The notes below the pieces were generated by a model. It was not told the origin of the DNA and made no database searches. It worked only from the letters and a program-made list of their open reading frames with translations. The translations under genes and the position numbers were made by a program. 64,000 nucleotides of DNA. Origin: JACCYJ01 sp038198775. GTDB lineage: Bacteria > Actinomycetota > Actinomycetes > Propionibacteriales > Nocardioidaceae. Shown piece after piece: positions 1 through 8,821 of this stretch (positions within the stretch are counted from its first letter, which is position 1; every line of letters starts with the position of its first letter). The DNA lies in the NCBI GenBank assembly GCA_038198775.1, contig JBBPZV010000043.1, forward strand, positions 62,001 through 126,000, given 5' to 3'.

Positions 1-1374
1 AGGACGCGGCCGGAGTCGATCCGGGTCGAGGGTCGCGACCAGCCGGTAACCATCACCGTACGATCCACCCGGGACGGCCCACTGCTCTCCGACGTCGTCG
101 ACGAGTTCGCCGCCGCCGGCCGAGCGTCGGCGACGGGCCGCAGCACCGGGGCCAACGCGGTGGCGCTGCGGTGGACGGCACTCACCCCCGGCCACACCAT
201 GGACGCGGTCTTCGGCATCGACAAGGCGACGTCGTGGTCGCGGTTCCGGCAGGCGGCGAAGTCGTTCGACGTGCCGTCTCAGAACCTCGTCTACGCCGAC
301 GTCGACGGTCACATCGGCTACCAGGCTCCCGGGCAGATCCCGGTCCGATCCGGCTACGACGGCCGCTGGCCGGTGCCCGGCTGGAACCCCCGCTACGACT
401 GGACCGGCTACGTCCCCTTCGCGGCGCTGCCGTCGGTCCTCGACCCGGCGTCGGGGTACGTCGTCACCGCCAACCAGGCCGTCGTCGCACCCGGCTACCC
501 CTACCGGCTCGGAGGTGACACCTCGTACGGCTACCGCAGTCAGCGGATTATCGAGCTGCTCAACGCCAAGGCCACCCACGACGTCGCCGACATGGCGGCC
601 CTGCAGCGTGACAGCTACAACGCCAACGCCGCCGAGCTGGTGCCGTACCTGCGACGGATCGAGGTTTCGACGACCTACTACCGGCAGGGCCAGCGGGTGT
701 TGCGCGGCTGGGACTTCACTCAGCCGGCGGACTCGGGCGCCGCGGCGTACTTCAACGTGGTCTGGCGGGACCTGCTGGCGCGCACGTTCCACGACCAGCT
801 GCCGCCGGCGGTGTGGCCGGACGGCGACGAGCGGTGGTTCGAGGTGGTGCGCCGGCTGCTGCACGACCCGACCAGCCCCTGGTGGGACGACGTCAACACC
901 GACGCCGTCGTGGAGACGCGGAACGACATCCTGCTGGCGGCGCTGGAGGAGGGTCGCGACGACATGACGCGGTTGCAGGCCCGGGATCCCACCCAGTGGA
1001 GCTGGGGACACCTGCACCGGCTCGAGCTGGTCAACCCGACCCTCGGGACCTCCGGTACCGGGCTCGTCGAGTCGCTGTTCAACCGCGGGCCCTACCAGCT
1101 CGGTGGCGGGAGCGGCACCGTCGACGCCACAGCGTGGGACGCGGCGCAGGGGTTCGCCGTGACCGCCGTGCCGTCTATGCGGATGGTGGTGTCGCTGGCC
1201 GACCTCGACAGCTCGCGCTGGGCGATGATCGCAGGTGAGTCGGGGCACGCGTACTCCGCCCACTACAGCGACCAGATGCCGCTGTGGGTCGACGGCGAGA
1301 CCCGGCCGTGGGCCTTCAGCCGGGGCGCCGTCGAAGCGTCGACCCAGGACCGGCTGGTGTTGCAGCCGTCCTGA
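1..1374 (+). CDS. Penicillin acylase family protein, 3' copy in the repeat's left arm (5' truncated by window edge)
   Basis: This frame is open from base 1 to a TGA at 1372-1374 and encodes 457 residues identical to residues 387-843 of the full-length enzyme on the minus strand (2801-5332). It lacks the N-terminal anchor, the pro-region and the catalytic serine, so on its own it would not be an active Ntn-hydrolase. It exists only because of the inverted repeat and probably should not be counted as a second gene. Confidence 0.85.
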   Translation, partial: RTRPESIRVEGRDQPVTITVRSTRDGPLLSDVVDEFAAAGRASATGRSTGANAVALRWTALTPGHTMDAVFGIDKATSWSRFRQAAKSFDVPSQNLVYADVDGHIGYQAPGQIPVRSGYDGRWPVPGWNPRYDWTGYVPFAALPSVLDPASGYVVTANQAVVAPGYPYRLGGDTSYGYRSQRIIELLNAKATHDVADMAALQRDSYNANAAELVPYLRRIEVSTTYYRQGQRVLRGWDFTQPADSGAAAYFNVVWRDLLARTFHDQLPPAVWPDGDERWFEVVRRLLHDPTSPWWDDVNTDAVVETRNDILLAALEEGRDDMTRLQARDPTQWSWGHLHRLELVNPTLGTSGTGLVESLFNRGPYQLGGGSGTVDATAWDAAQGFAVTAVPSMRMVVSLADLDSSRWAMIAGESGHAYSAHYSDQMPLWVDGETRPWAFSRGAVEASTQDRLVLQPS

Positions 1375-1401
1375 GCCCCGACCTGCTGCCGTGCTTGCGC
1401 T

Positions 1402-2001
1402 CTAGGGTTGGCGTTCCTGCCCGGAAGCCAACCGGTCGGGCGCGACGTCGTCGGCCGCTGGAGCGGGTACGGCAAGCGTCCGGGTCGGGGTCACAATCAC
1501 ATGCACGCGCTGGTCGTGGGCGCTGGCAGGGACGGCCTCGAGCAGCTCGCCGTCGTGGAGGAGCAGTACCCGCAGCGTCGCGCGCCCGCAGCGGGCAAGA
1601 GCCCGGTCGTACGAGCCGCCGCCTCGACCCAGCCGGCCGCCGGCCACGTCGCCCGCCAGGCCGGGGCAGACGACGACGCGGGCCCGGGCGACCGTCCCGA
1701 CGCCGAGGCGCTCGTCCGGGGCATCGGCCGGCACCCAGTCCAGGTCGCGGTCGGGAAGCAGCACGGGCAGCAGCACCCGGTGACCGAGCGCTGCGAGGCC
1801 CGCCAACAGCGGCCCGGTGCCCGGCTCGGTGCCGAGGGACGAGAACGCAGCGACCGTCGCCGGCTCGCGCAGCTCGGGGAGCCCCAGCACCCGGTGGGCG
1901 ATCGCCTCGCTGACGGCGCAGCGATCCTTCGGCGACATGGCGAGACGGGTCGCCTGGACGTACAGGCGCAACTGCGCCTTGGCGTCGACAACGTCGGGCA
2001 C
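1402..2001 (-). CDS. 5-formyltetrahydrofolate cyclo-ligase, mirror copy in the repeat's left arm
   Basis: This is the exact mirror image of the gene at 2174-2773, with 199 identical residues and the same GTG start preceded by the same TACCGT hexamer. The two copies are divergent around the palindrome axis. Real duplicates would normally show some divergence, so this is most likely a duplicate created by fold-back. See the plus-strand copy for function. Confidence 0.8.
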   Translation of the reverse strand: MPDVVDAKAQLRLYVQATRLAMSPKDRCAVSEAIAHRVLGLPELREPATVAAFSSLGTEPGTGPLLAGLAALGHRVLLPVLLPDRDLDWVPADAPDERLGVGTVARARVVVCPGLAGDVAGGRLGRGGGSYDRALARCGRATLRVLLLHDGELLEAVPASAHDQRVHVIVTPTRTLAVPAPAADDVAPDRLASGQERQP

Positions 2002-2071
2002 GCGGTCACGGTAGTGCGAGGTTGGATGTCTTGCCGCTTCCGATCGGCCGGTGCTTCCAATGGCGCAGCGG

Positions 2072-2125
2072 CACTTCCAACGGGTTGCAACCCGTTGGAA
2101 GTGCCGCTGCGCCATTGGAAGCACC
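2072..2125 (+). repeat. Intergenic element, copy A
   Basis: The element starts with CACTTCC, has a first TTGGAAG at 2095-2101 and a second at 2115-2121, exactly 20 bp apart. The same layout (CACT start, first heptamer ending at element base 30, second 20 bp later, then GYRC) occurs at 16955 and 36087. In this copy the left half is the perfect reverse complement of the right half because it lies on the axis of the large inverted repeat. It lies just upstream of the cyclo-ligase promoter. Confidence 0.75.
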
Positions 2126-2161
2126 GGCCGATCGGAAGCGGCAAGACATCCAACCTCGCAC

Positions 2162-2167
2162 TACCGT
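2162..2167 (+). promoter_or_regulatory. Leaderless -10 hexamer of the cyclo-ligase gene
   Basis: TACCGT fits the actinobacterial TANNNT -10 pattern. It ends 6 nt before the GTG at 2174, which puts the transcription start at or next to the start codon. No Shine-Dalgarno sequence precedes this GTG, and this supports choosing it over an upstream ATG at 2051 inside the repeat element. Confidence 0.55.
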
Positions 2168-2173
2168 GACCGC

Positions 2174-2773
2174 GTGCCCGACGTTGTCGACGCCAAGGCG
2201 CAGTTGCGCCTGTACGTCCAGGCGACCCGTCTCGCCATGTCGCCGAAGGATCGCTGCGCCGTCAGCGAGGCGATCGCCCACCGGGTGCTGGGGCTCCCCG
2301 AGCTGCGCGAGCCGGCGACGGTCGCTGCGTTCTCGTCCCTCGGCACCGAGCCGGGCACCGGGCCGCTGTTGGCGGGCCTCGCAGCGCTCGGTCACCGGGT
2401 GCTGCTGCCCGTGCTGCTTCCCGACCGCGACCTGGACTGGGTGCCGGCCGATGCCCCGGACGAGCGCCTCGGCGTCGGGACGGTCGCCCGGGCCCGCGTC
2501 GTCGTCTGCCCCGGCCTGGCGGGCGACGTGGCCGGCGGCCGGCTGGGTCGAGGCGGCGGCTCGTACGACCGGGCTCTTGCCCGCTGCGGGCGCGCGACGC
2601 TGCGGGTACTGCTCCTCCACGACGGCGAGCTGCTCGAGGCCGTCCCTGCCAGCGCCCACGACCAGCGCGTGCATGTGATTGTGACCCCGACCCGGACGCT
2701 TGCCGTACCCGCTCCAGCGGCCGACGACGTCGCGCCCGACCGGTTGGCTTCCGGGCAGGAACGCCAACCCTAG
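2174..2773 (+). CDS. 5-formyltetrahydrofolate cyclo-ligase
   Basis: Converts 5-formyltetrahydrofolate to 5,10-methenyltetrahydrofolate using ATP, salvaging folate in the cytoplasm. The 199-residue product has the usual length for the family. It shows an N-terminal helix region with LAMSPKDR, the middle FSSLGTEPGTGPLL segment, and near residue 120 the glycine-rich GGRLGRGGGSYDRAL motif that holds ATP/Mg. The GTG start is chosen because the family begins just before the AKAQLR-type helix and because a TACCGT promoter hexamer lies 6 nt upstream. The gene is convergent with the penicillin acylase gene, 27 bp apart. Confidence 0.92.
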   Translation: MPDVVDAKAQLRLYVQATRLAMSPKDRCAVSEAIAHRVLGLPELREPATVAAFSSLGTEPGTGPLLAGLAALGHRVLLPVLLPDRDLDWVPADAPDERLGVGTVARARVVVCPGLAGDVAGGRLGRGGGSYDRALARCGRATLRVLLLHDGELLEAVPASAHDQRVHVIVTPTRTLAVPAPAADDVAPDRLASGQERQP

Positions 2774-2800
2774 AGCGCAAGCACGGCAGCAGGTCGGGGC

Positions 2801-5332
2801 TCAGGACGGCTGCAACACCAGCCGGTCCTGGGTCGACGCTTCGACGGCGCCCCGGCTGAAGGCCCACGGCCGGGTCTCGCCGTCGACCCACAGCGGCATC
2901 TGGTCGCTGTAGTGGGCGGAGTACGCGTGCCCCGACTCACCTGCGATCATCGCCCAGCGCGAGCTGTCGAGGTCGGCCAGCGACACCACCATCCGCATAG
3001 ACGGCACGGCGGTCACGGCGAACCCCTGCGCCGCGTCCCACGCTGTGGCGTCGACGGTGCCGCTCCCGCCACCGAGCTGGTAGGGCCCGCGGTTGAACAG
3101 CGACTCGACGAGCCCGGTACCGGAGGTCCCGAGGGTCGGGTTGACCAGCTCGAGCCGGTGCAGGTGTCCCCAGCTCCACTGGGTGGGATCCCGGGCCTGC
3201 AACCGCGTCATGTCGTCGCGACCCTCCTCCAGCGCCGCCAGCAGGATGTCGTTCCGCGTCTCCACGACGGCGTCGGTGTTGACGTCGTCCCACCAGGGGC
3301 TGGTCGGGTCGTGCAGCAGCCGGCGCACCACCTCGAACCACCGCTCGTCGCCGTCCGGCCACACCGCCGGCGGCAGCTGGTCGTGGAACGTGCGCGCCAG
3401 CAGGTCCCGCCAGACCACGTTGAAGTACGCCGCGGCGCCCGAGTCCGCCGGCTGAGTGAAGTCCCAGCCGCGCAACACCCGCTGGCCCTGCCGGTAGTAG
3501 GTCGTCGAAACCTCGATCCGTCGCAGGTACGGCACCAGCTCGGCGGCGTTGGCGTTGTAGCTGTCACGCTGCAGGGCCGCCATGTCGGCGACGTCGTGGG
3601 TGGCCTTGGCGTTGAGCAGCTCGATAATCCGCTGACTGCGGTAGCCGTACGAGGTGTCACCTCCGAGCCGGTAGGGGTAGCCGGGTGCGACGACGGCCTG
3701 GTTGGCGGTGACGACGTACCCCGACGCCGGGTCGAGGACCGACGGCAGCGCCGCGAAGGGGACGTAGCCGGTCCAGTCGTAGCGGGGGTTCCAGCCGGGC
3801 ACCGGCCAGCGGCCGTCGTAGCCGGATCGGACCGGGATCTGCCCGGGAGCCTGGTAGCCGATGTGACCGTCGACGTCGGCGTAGACGAGGTTCTGAGACG
3901 GCACGTCGAACGACTTCGCCGCCTGCCGGAACCGCGACCACGACGTCGCCTTGTCGATGCCGAAGACCGCGTCCATGGTGTGGCCGGGGGTGAGTGCCGT
4001 CCACCGCAGCGCCACCGCGTTGGCCCCGGTGCTGCGGCCCGTCGCCGACGCTCGGCCGGCGGCGGCGAACTCGTCGACGACGTCGGAGAGCAGTGGGCCG
4101 TCCCGGGTGGATCGTACGGTGATGGTTACCGGCTGGTCGCGACCCTCGACCCGGATCGACTCCGGCCGCGTCCTCAGTCGCCGTTGCCGGCCGTCGAACA
4201 GGTACGTCCCGGCCTGGTCGTCGACGCGCTCGAGGTAGAGGTCGCTGACGTCTGCGTACATCGTGGTCAAGCCCCACGCGATGCGCTGGTTGTGGCCGAT
4301 GACGACCCCGGGCATGCCGGCGAACGTGAACCCGGACACGTCGAAGGGGCAGCCGGCGCCGACGTGACGACAGTGCAGCCCCATCTGGTACCACACGGCG
4401 GGCATCGAGGGGGCCAGGTGGGGGTCGTTGGCGAGGATCGGGCCGCCGGTCGCCGAGCGCCGCCCGGACACCGCCCACGAGTTCGACCCGAGCCCGCCCC
4501 CGGTGCCCAGCAGTGCGGGCACCGCGTCGAGCAGGCCGGGGATGGCTGACATCACACGGCCCGCCCGCAGCGGCAGCCGTGCCGCCGACCGGTGCAGCCG
4601 GCGGACCTGGGCGGAACGTAACCCGGCCTGTCCGACCTGTCCCGCGGTCACGATCGGGTAGTGCCGGGTGTACGGGTAGCGCGGGTATAGCTGCTCGACC
4701 TGGGTCGGCGACAGCGTCTGATTCGCGAGGGCCCGGTCGATCTCGTCGGAGACGTTGCTGCGCAGGTCCCACGCCATCGCCTTGAGCCAGGCCACGGAGT
4801 CCGCCGGCGACCACCCCTCTGGCGCGTAGTCGGGCCCGGTCAGCGACAGCACTGCGTACTCGAACGAGAGGTCCGGACCCGACTTGCCCCGCAGATAGGC
4901 GTTGACGCCGTCCGAGTACGCCTGCAGGTAGCGGCGCGTCATGGGGTCGAGGATGGCCAGCTCTCGCTCGGCGACCCGGCGCCACCCCAGGGTGCGCACC
5001 ACCATGTCGGTCTGGAGCGCGCTCGGGCCGAACAGCTCGCTCAGGCGACCCGAGGTGACGTGCCGGCGGAAGTCCATCTCGAAGAAGCGATCCTGAGCGC
5101 TGACGTACCCCTGCGCGAAGAACAGGTCGTGTGCGGTGTCGGCGTAGACCTGCGGGACGCCGGCTCGGTCGCGCAGCACCTCCACCGGCTGCTGCAGACC
5201 AGGGACCGAGAGCTCCCCCGACGTCAGCGGGTACGACTGGCGCACCGAGGCGACCACGTAGCCCACGGCCGCGGCCAATGCGAGCGCCACGACCGCCAGG
5301 ACGGCCGCGGCGACTCTCCAGGACCGGCGCAT
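2801..5332 (-). CDS. Penicillin acylase family protein (membrane-anchored Ntn-hydrolase)
   Basis: The 843-residue product belongs to peptidase family S45, whose members hydrolyse amides such as penicillins, N-acyl-homoserine lactones or other acylated amines; the substrate cannot be read from sequence. Residues 8-29 form an uncleaved membrane anchor. The alpha-chain region covers about 35-230, a linker follows, and the beta chain begins at Ser283 in SNSWAVSG, where autocatalytic cleavage is expected. The start ATG is preceded by GAGAAT 6 nt upstream, so the message may be leaderless. It is divergent from the flippase-like gene at 5455. Its 3' part is duplicated in the inverted repeat. Confidence 0.92.
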   Translation of the reverse strand: MRRSWRVAAAVLAVVALALAAAVGYVVASVRQSYPLTSGELSVPGLQQPVEVLRDRAGVPQVYADTAHDLFFAQGYVSAQDRFFEMDFRRHVTSGRLSELFGPSALQTDMVVRTLGWRRVAERELAILDPMTRRYLQAYSDGVNAYLRGKSGPDLSFEYAVLSLTGPDYAPEGWSPADSVAWLKAMAWDLRSNVSDEIDRALANQTLSPTQVEQLYPRYPYTRHYPIVTAGQVGQAGLRSAQVRRLHRSAARLPLRAGRVMSAIPGLLDAVPALLGTGGGLGSNSWAVSGRRSATGGPILANDPHLAPSMPAVWYQMGLHCRHVGAGCPFDVSGFTFAGMPGVVIGHNQRIAWGLTTMYADVSDLYLERVDDQAGTYLFDGRQRRLRTRPESIRVEGRDQPVTITVRSTRDGPLLSDVVDEFAAAGRASATGRSTGANAVALRWTALTPGHTMDAVFGIDKATSWSRFRQAAKSFDVPSQNLVYADVDGHIGYQAPGQIPVRSGYDGRWPVPGWNPRYDWTGYVPFAALPSVLDPASGYVVTANQAVVAPGYPYRLGGDTSYGYRSQRIIELLNAKATHDVADMAALQRDSYNANAAELVPYLRRIEVSTTYYRQGQRVLRGWDFTQPADSGAAAYFNVVWRDLLARTFHDQLPPAVWPDGDERWFEVVRRLLHDPTSPWWDDVNTDAVVETRNDILLAALEEGRDDMTRLQARDPTQWSWGHLHRLELVNPTLGTSGTGLVESLFNRGPYQLGGGSGTVDATAWDAAQGFAVTAVPSMRMVVSLADLDSSRWAMIAGESGHAYSAHYSDQMPLWVDGETRPWAFSRGAVEASTQDRLVLQPS

Positions 5333-5454
5333 CCCGCTATTCTCCCTGCGTAGCCTCCGTGCGGGAGAGCGGTCCCGGCGGCGCGGCGCTACTATCGACC
5401 ATGTAGTACCCGGCTGGAGACCACCGGCTGGACGGCGGCCCCGAGGGAGAGCCC

Positions 5455-6531
5455 GTGAGATCGTCGCTGGTCGAGGGCGAACCCCGCGCCGCCACCCGAC
5501 GGGTCCGTCGGGTGGTCGGCGCCGTTGCCGGCGCGGCCCTGGCAGCCGCCCTGCTGGTCACCGTACTCCCGCGGGTGACCTCGGTGCCGTGGAGTGCCGT
5601 CCTGAGTCCGCTGGCCGCGCTGACCCCCGGTCGCCTGGCACTGCTGGCCACCGTCTGGCTGGCCGGGTTGTGCGTGCACACCATCGTCTTGACGGCGGCG
5701 CAGCCGAGGTTGACGCACCGGCGGGCACTGACGCTGAACCTCACCGGCAGCGCCGTGGCCGGACTCGTACCCCTCGGCGGCGCCGCGGGCGTCGGACTGA
5801 ACTACCTGATGGCGCGGGTCTGGGGGTTCAGCGCCCAGTCGTTCGCCGTGTACACGGCGATCACGAACCTGTGCGACATCGCCGCCAAGTTCGCCCTCGC
5901 CATCGCCGGGCTGCTCCTCGTGCTGCTGGCCGGCAACCTGGCGGCGCACCTGATGGTCGCGGCCGCAGCGGCAATGGTGGCGGTCGGCCTTCTCGTACTG
6001 CTGGCCGCGGTGGTGCTGGTGCACGCCGACGCCGCCGCTCGGCTCGGGTCGTTCGCCGACCGGGTCAGGTGCCAGCTTCCGGGTGGCTCGGGGGTGCCGG
6101 AGCACCGATTCCAGGCGGCGCTGGCGGAATTCCGTACGGTCGCCGTCGGCCGGATCAAAACGGCCTGGCCGGCGCTTTCGTTCGGCATGATCGGCTACTG
6201 CCTGCTCCAGCTCGAGCTGCTCTGGCTGACCTTCCATGTGCTCGGTGTCGACCTCGGGCTGGTTCCTCTGGTCGCCGCGTACGCCCTCGAGCGCGTGCTA
6301 ACGCTGGCGTTCGTCACCCCCGGAGGCACGGGTTTTGCCGAGATCGGCATGACCTCGCTGCTCATCGCCCTGCACGGCGACCCGGTGCTCAGCACCGCAG
6401 GGGTGCTGCTCTATCGCGCCTTCACCTTCGGCCTGGAGATTCCGGTCGGCTCCGCCGTGCTGCTCGGTTGGGCCTGGAGCCACCGCCATGCGCTGATCGC
6501 TCGACGTTGGGCCACGGCGGAAGGCGCTTGA
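5455..6531 (+). CDS. LPG-synthase-TM-type flippase-like integral membrane protein
   Basis: The 358-residue protein has about eight hydrophobic helices and the pattern of the lysylphosphatidylglycerol synthase membrane domain family (PF03706, UPF0104), including LTGSAVAGLVPLGG near residue 100 and FVTPGGTGFAEIG near 284. Members are often encoded beside glycosyltransferases and are thought to flip lipid-linked material, but no reaction is shown here. There is no aminoacyl-transferase domain, so it is not MprF. A GTG start follows a GGGAGA ribosome site. The stop overlaps the next ATG by one base, indicating translational coupling with the GT4 gene. Confidence 0.85.
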   Translation: MRSSLVEGEPRAATRRVRRVVGAVAGAALAAALLVTVLPRVTSVPWSAVLSPLAALTPGRLALLATVWLAGLCVHTIVLTAAQPRLTHRRALTLNLTGSAVAGLVPLGGAAGVGLNYLMARVWGFSAQSFAVYTAITNLCDIAAKFALAIAGLLLVLLAGNLAAHLMVAAAAAMVAVGLLVLLAAVVLVHADAAARLGSFADRVRCQLPGGSGVPEHRFQAALAEFRTVAVGRIKTAWPALSFGMIGYCLLQLELLWLTFHVLGVDLGLVPLVAAYALERVLTLAFVTPGGTGFAEIGMTSLLIALHGDPVLSTAGVLLYRAFTFGLEIPVGSAVLLGWAWSHRHALIARRWATAEGA

Positions 6532-7715
6532 TGCGCATCGCCCATGTCAGCGACTGCTACCTGCCCCGGGTGGGCGGCATCGAGATGCACGTCCGCGACC
6601 TCGCCTGCCGGCAGCTGGCGGCCGGCCACGAGGTCGAGGTGATCACGGCCACCCCACCGATACCAGGGAAGGCGCCCGTCGGCATCGGCCTGCCGGCGGT
6701 GCGCAGGCTGTGCCCCGATGTCGCCTCGCCGACGCTGCGGACGCTGCGTGCCGCTGCCGGAGTCGCGGCGGCGGTGAACGCAGGCGGCTACGACGTCGTC
6801 CACGTCCATGCCTCGATCGCCTCACCGGTGGCAGTTGCCGCCGCGCACGCGGCCGGGCGCAACGAGATCCCCGTGGTCGTGACGATGCACTCGGTGATCA
6901 CCGGGTACGGGGCGCTCGTCGGCTCCATCGCGAGCCTGATCCGGATCGGATCGCTGCCGATCATCTGGTCGGCGGTGAGCGAGACCGCAGCGCAGCCGTT
7001 GGCGCGGATGCTGGGGGGGCGTCGCGAGGTGGCGGTGCTGCCCAACGCGATCGACCTGAGCCAGTGGCAGCTGCCGGCAGCCGTCCCTGAGCCGGGGGAT
7101 CCGGTGGTGATCGCCAGCGTGATGCGGCTGGCGGGTCGCAAAAGGCCGCTGCCGCTGGTCCGCATGCTCGCCCGAGTGCGCGCCGCGGTGCCCGGCGACG
7201 TCGCAATGGAGGCGGTCATCGTAGGCGACGGCCCACAGCACGCCAAGGTTGCGGCCTACCTGCGTCGCCACGACATGGCCGGCTGGGTGCGGCTGACCGG
7301 TGTGCTGCCGCGCGCCGACATCGCGGCACTGTTCTCCCGCACGGGTGTCTACGTTGCTCCGGCCTCGCTGGAGTCGTTCGGAATAGCGGCCCTGGAGGCA
7401 AGGAGCGCGGGAGTCCCGGTGCTGGCGAGCACCCGTGGCGGGGTCGCGGAGATCATCGCCCACGGGGAGGAGGGCCTGCTGGCCGGCTCCGACGACGACA
7501 TGGTCGACCAGCTGACCAGGCTGGTGCGCGACCGGGAGCTGCGCTGTTCGCTCGCTGCGCACAACCGGCGGATCCCCACCCGCTACACCTGGGAGGAGAC
7601 CTGGCAGCGGACGGAGGAGCTGTACCACCAGGCGCTGGGTGTGGTCGGCCACTCGGTCGACGCGGTCACGGCCGAGGAGGAGCCGGAAGAGGACGTCCTG
7701 CCCACCTCGGCATGA
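6531..7715 (+). CDS. Glycosyltransferase family 4
   Basis: A 394-residue GT-B-fold transferase that moves a sugar from a nucleotide donor to an acceptor. The N-terminal GGIEMHV loop (about residues 15-21) is the usual acceptor-side glycine motif. The C-terminal domain carries the EX7E signature ESFGIAALE near residue 280, followed by a GVPVLAS segment. The start ATG overlaps the upstream stop (TGATG), and its own stop overlaps the deacetylase start by 4 nt, so the three genes form one operon. Acceptor and donor are unknown; the deacetylase neighbour suggests an N-acetylated sugar product. Confidence 0.9.
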   Translation: MRIAHVSDCYLPRVGGIEMHVRDLACRQLAAGHEVEVITATPPIPGKAPVGIGLPAVRRLCPDVASPTLRTLRAAAGVAAAVNAGGYDVVHVHASIASPVAVAAAHAAGRNEIPVVVTMHSVITGYGALVGSIASLIRIGSLPIIWSAVSETAAQPLARMLGGRREVAVLPNAIDLSQWQLPAAVPEPGDPVVIASVMRLAGRKRPLPLVRMLARVRAAVPGDVAMEAVIVGDGPQHAKVAAYLRRHDMAGWVRLTGVLPRADIAALFSRTGVYVAPASLESFGIAALEARSAGVPVLASTRGGVAEIIAHGEEGLLAGSDDDMVDQLTRLVRDRELRCSLAAHNRRIPTRYTWEETWQRTEELYHQALGVVGHSVDAVTAEEEPEEDVLPTSA

Positions 7716-8821
7716 GCGCCGGGTGCTCCCCCCGCCGGACCGTGGTGTCGTTTCACGCCCACCCCGACGACGAAGCCTTGCTCACCGCCGGCACGCTGGC
7801 GAAGGCGGCCGCCGAGGGGCACCGCGTCGTCCTCGTGGTCGCGACCGCCGGCGAGGCAGGCCTGGCAGCCACCGGAGCCGCCGCCGGGGACCTCGGCCGG
7901 CACCGCGGCGTCGAGCTCCAGCGCTCGGCGGCAGCCATCGGCTGCGCCCGGGTGGACGTCTGGGGCTACGCCGACTCGGGCTGGTCCGTGGACCCGGGCA
8001 CAGCGCCCGCCGCCGACGGCTTCGCCGGCGCCGACGTCGAGGAGGTGGCGGAGCGACTCGCCGCGATCCTGCGAGAGGAGAACGCGGACGTGCTCACCTG
8101 CTACGACCCGGCCGGAGGTTATGGGCATCCCGACCATGTCATGGTGCACCGGGCCGGCATCCTCGCCGCTGCGCGCGCCCGGACGCCGGTCGTGCTTGCC
8201 GCCACCGTGGATCGGCGCCCCCTGCAGGCAGCGGCCCGGCTGCTGCGCATCGGGTTGCCGCCGGGTCGACGGCTCGACATCCCAGACCTGTCCTCGGCGT
8301 ACACCGCGCACCAGAGGCTGACGCACTGCATCGACGTCAGCGAGTACCTGTCGAACAAGCGCGCGGCGATGGCGGCGCATGCCAGCCAGGCCAGCGCCGA
8401 CGTCGGTATGCGTACGCTCGGGCTGCTGCTGAGGTTGCCAGGGCCGGTCTATCGGCAGGTGATGCGACGCGAGTGGTTCGTCGAGCAGGGCCGCCCGCCA
8501 AGTCGGCCGCTGGCCGGTGACATCTTCGCCACCTTCGAGGCGCTGGACCCATCAGGGACCCGGCCGACTACCGGGACGGCCAGTTTGCCCGGCGCGCCGT
8601 CGGCGGCGAGCGACGATCACCACGACCACGACCACCGCCACAAGCACCAGGGCGCCGATCTGGCCGAGAGCGGCGTGGACCCGCCCGTAGGAGGCCGCCG
8701 CGAAGTAGCCGAGCAGCGCGATCGCCACCGCCCAGACCGCCCCGCCAACGGCGTTGAAGAACAAGAACCGTGGGTACGGCATCCGGCTGGCACCAGCGAG
8801 ACCGGGCATGACCGCTCGTAG
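7712..8821 (+). CDS. PIG-L family deacetylase with an unusual C-terminal extension
   Basis: The first ~270 residues are a zinc-dependent LmbE/PIG-L N-deacetylase of the MshB type, with AHPDDE at residues 16-21 and a HPDHVMVH metal/catalytic segment near 139-146. Such enzymes remove acetyl from N-acetylglucosamine-containing substrates, in keeping with the coupled GT4 gene. The family usually ends near residue 260-270. Here the frame stays open for about 100 more codons and runs antisense through the 3' end of dedA (8552-8821), giving a His/Asp-rich tail. Either the stop was lost or a frameshift is hidden near 8550. The start is the ATGA overlap with the GT4 stop. Confidence 0.85.
   Translation: MSAGCSPRRTVVSFHAHPDDEALLTAGTLAKAAAEGHRVVLVVATAGEAGLAATGAAAGDLGRHRGVELQRSAAAIGCARVDVWGYADSGWSVDPGTAPAADGFAGADVEEVAERLAAILREENADVLTCYDPAGGYGHPDHVMVHRAGILAAARARTPVVLAATVDRRPLQAAARLLRIGLPPGRRLDIPDLSSAYTAHQRLTHCIDVSEYLSNKRAAMAAHASQASADVGMRTLGLLLRLPGPVYRQVMRREWFVEQGRPPSRPLAGDIFATFEALDPSGTRPTTGTASLPGAPSAASDDHHDHDHRHKHQGADLAESGVDPPVGGRREVAEQRDRHRPDRPANGVEEQEPWVRHPAGTSETGHDRS

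Larger units (their letters stand above)
1..4174. repeat. Perfect inverted repeat, two 2087-bp arms without spacer
   Basis: Base x is the complement of base 4175-x over the whole interval, with the axis between 2087 and 2088 in a TTGCAA. The peptides encoded by the two arms are identical, and bases 1-34 were checked directly against 4141-4174. The left arm therefore repeats the cyclo-ligase gene and the 3' part of the penicillin acylase gene in mirror orientation. It reaches base 1, so its outer limit is unknown. Zero divergence and no spacer are typical of snap-back chimeras in amplified or long-read assemblies; a very recent genomic palindrome is the alternative. Confidence 0.97.

Noticed and set aside
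1..4174. Linear-chromosome telomere or inverted-terminal repeat
   Set aside because: The axis lies between ordinary housekeeping genes, the repeat has no spacer or terminal-protein genes, and contains an intact metabolic gene; an artefact explains it better.
2912..4549. 545-codon plus-strand frame through the penicillin acylase gene
   Set aside because: It is antisense to a clear enzyme with signature motifs and has low-complexity Arg/Pro/Val-rich translation typical of GC-rich shadow frames.
8552..8821. His-rich tail of the deacetylase as a metal-binding domain
   Set aside because: The composition is the antisense reading of a poly-Val/Ala membrane helix of DedA, so it is more likely incidental.
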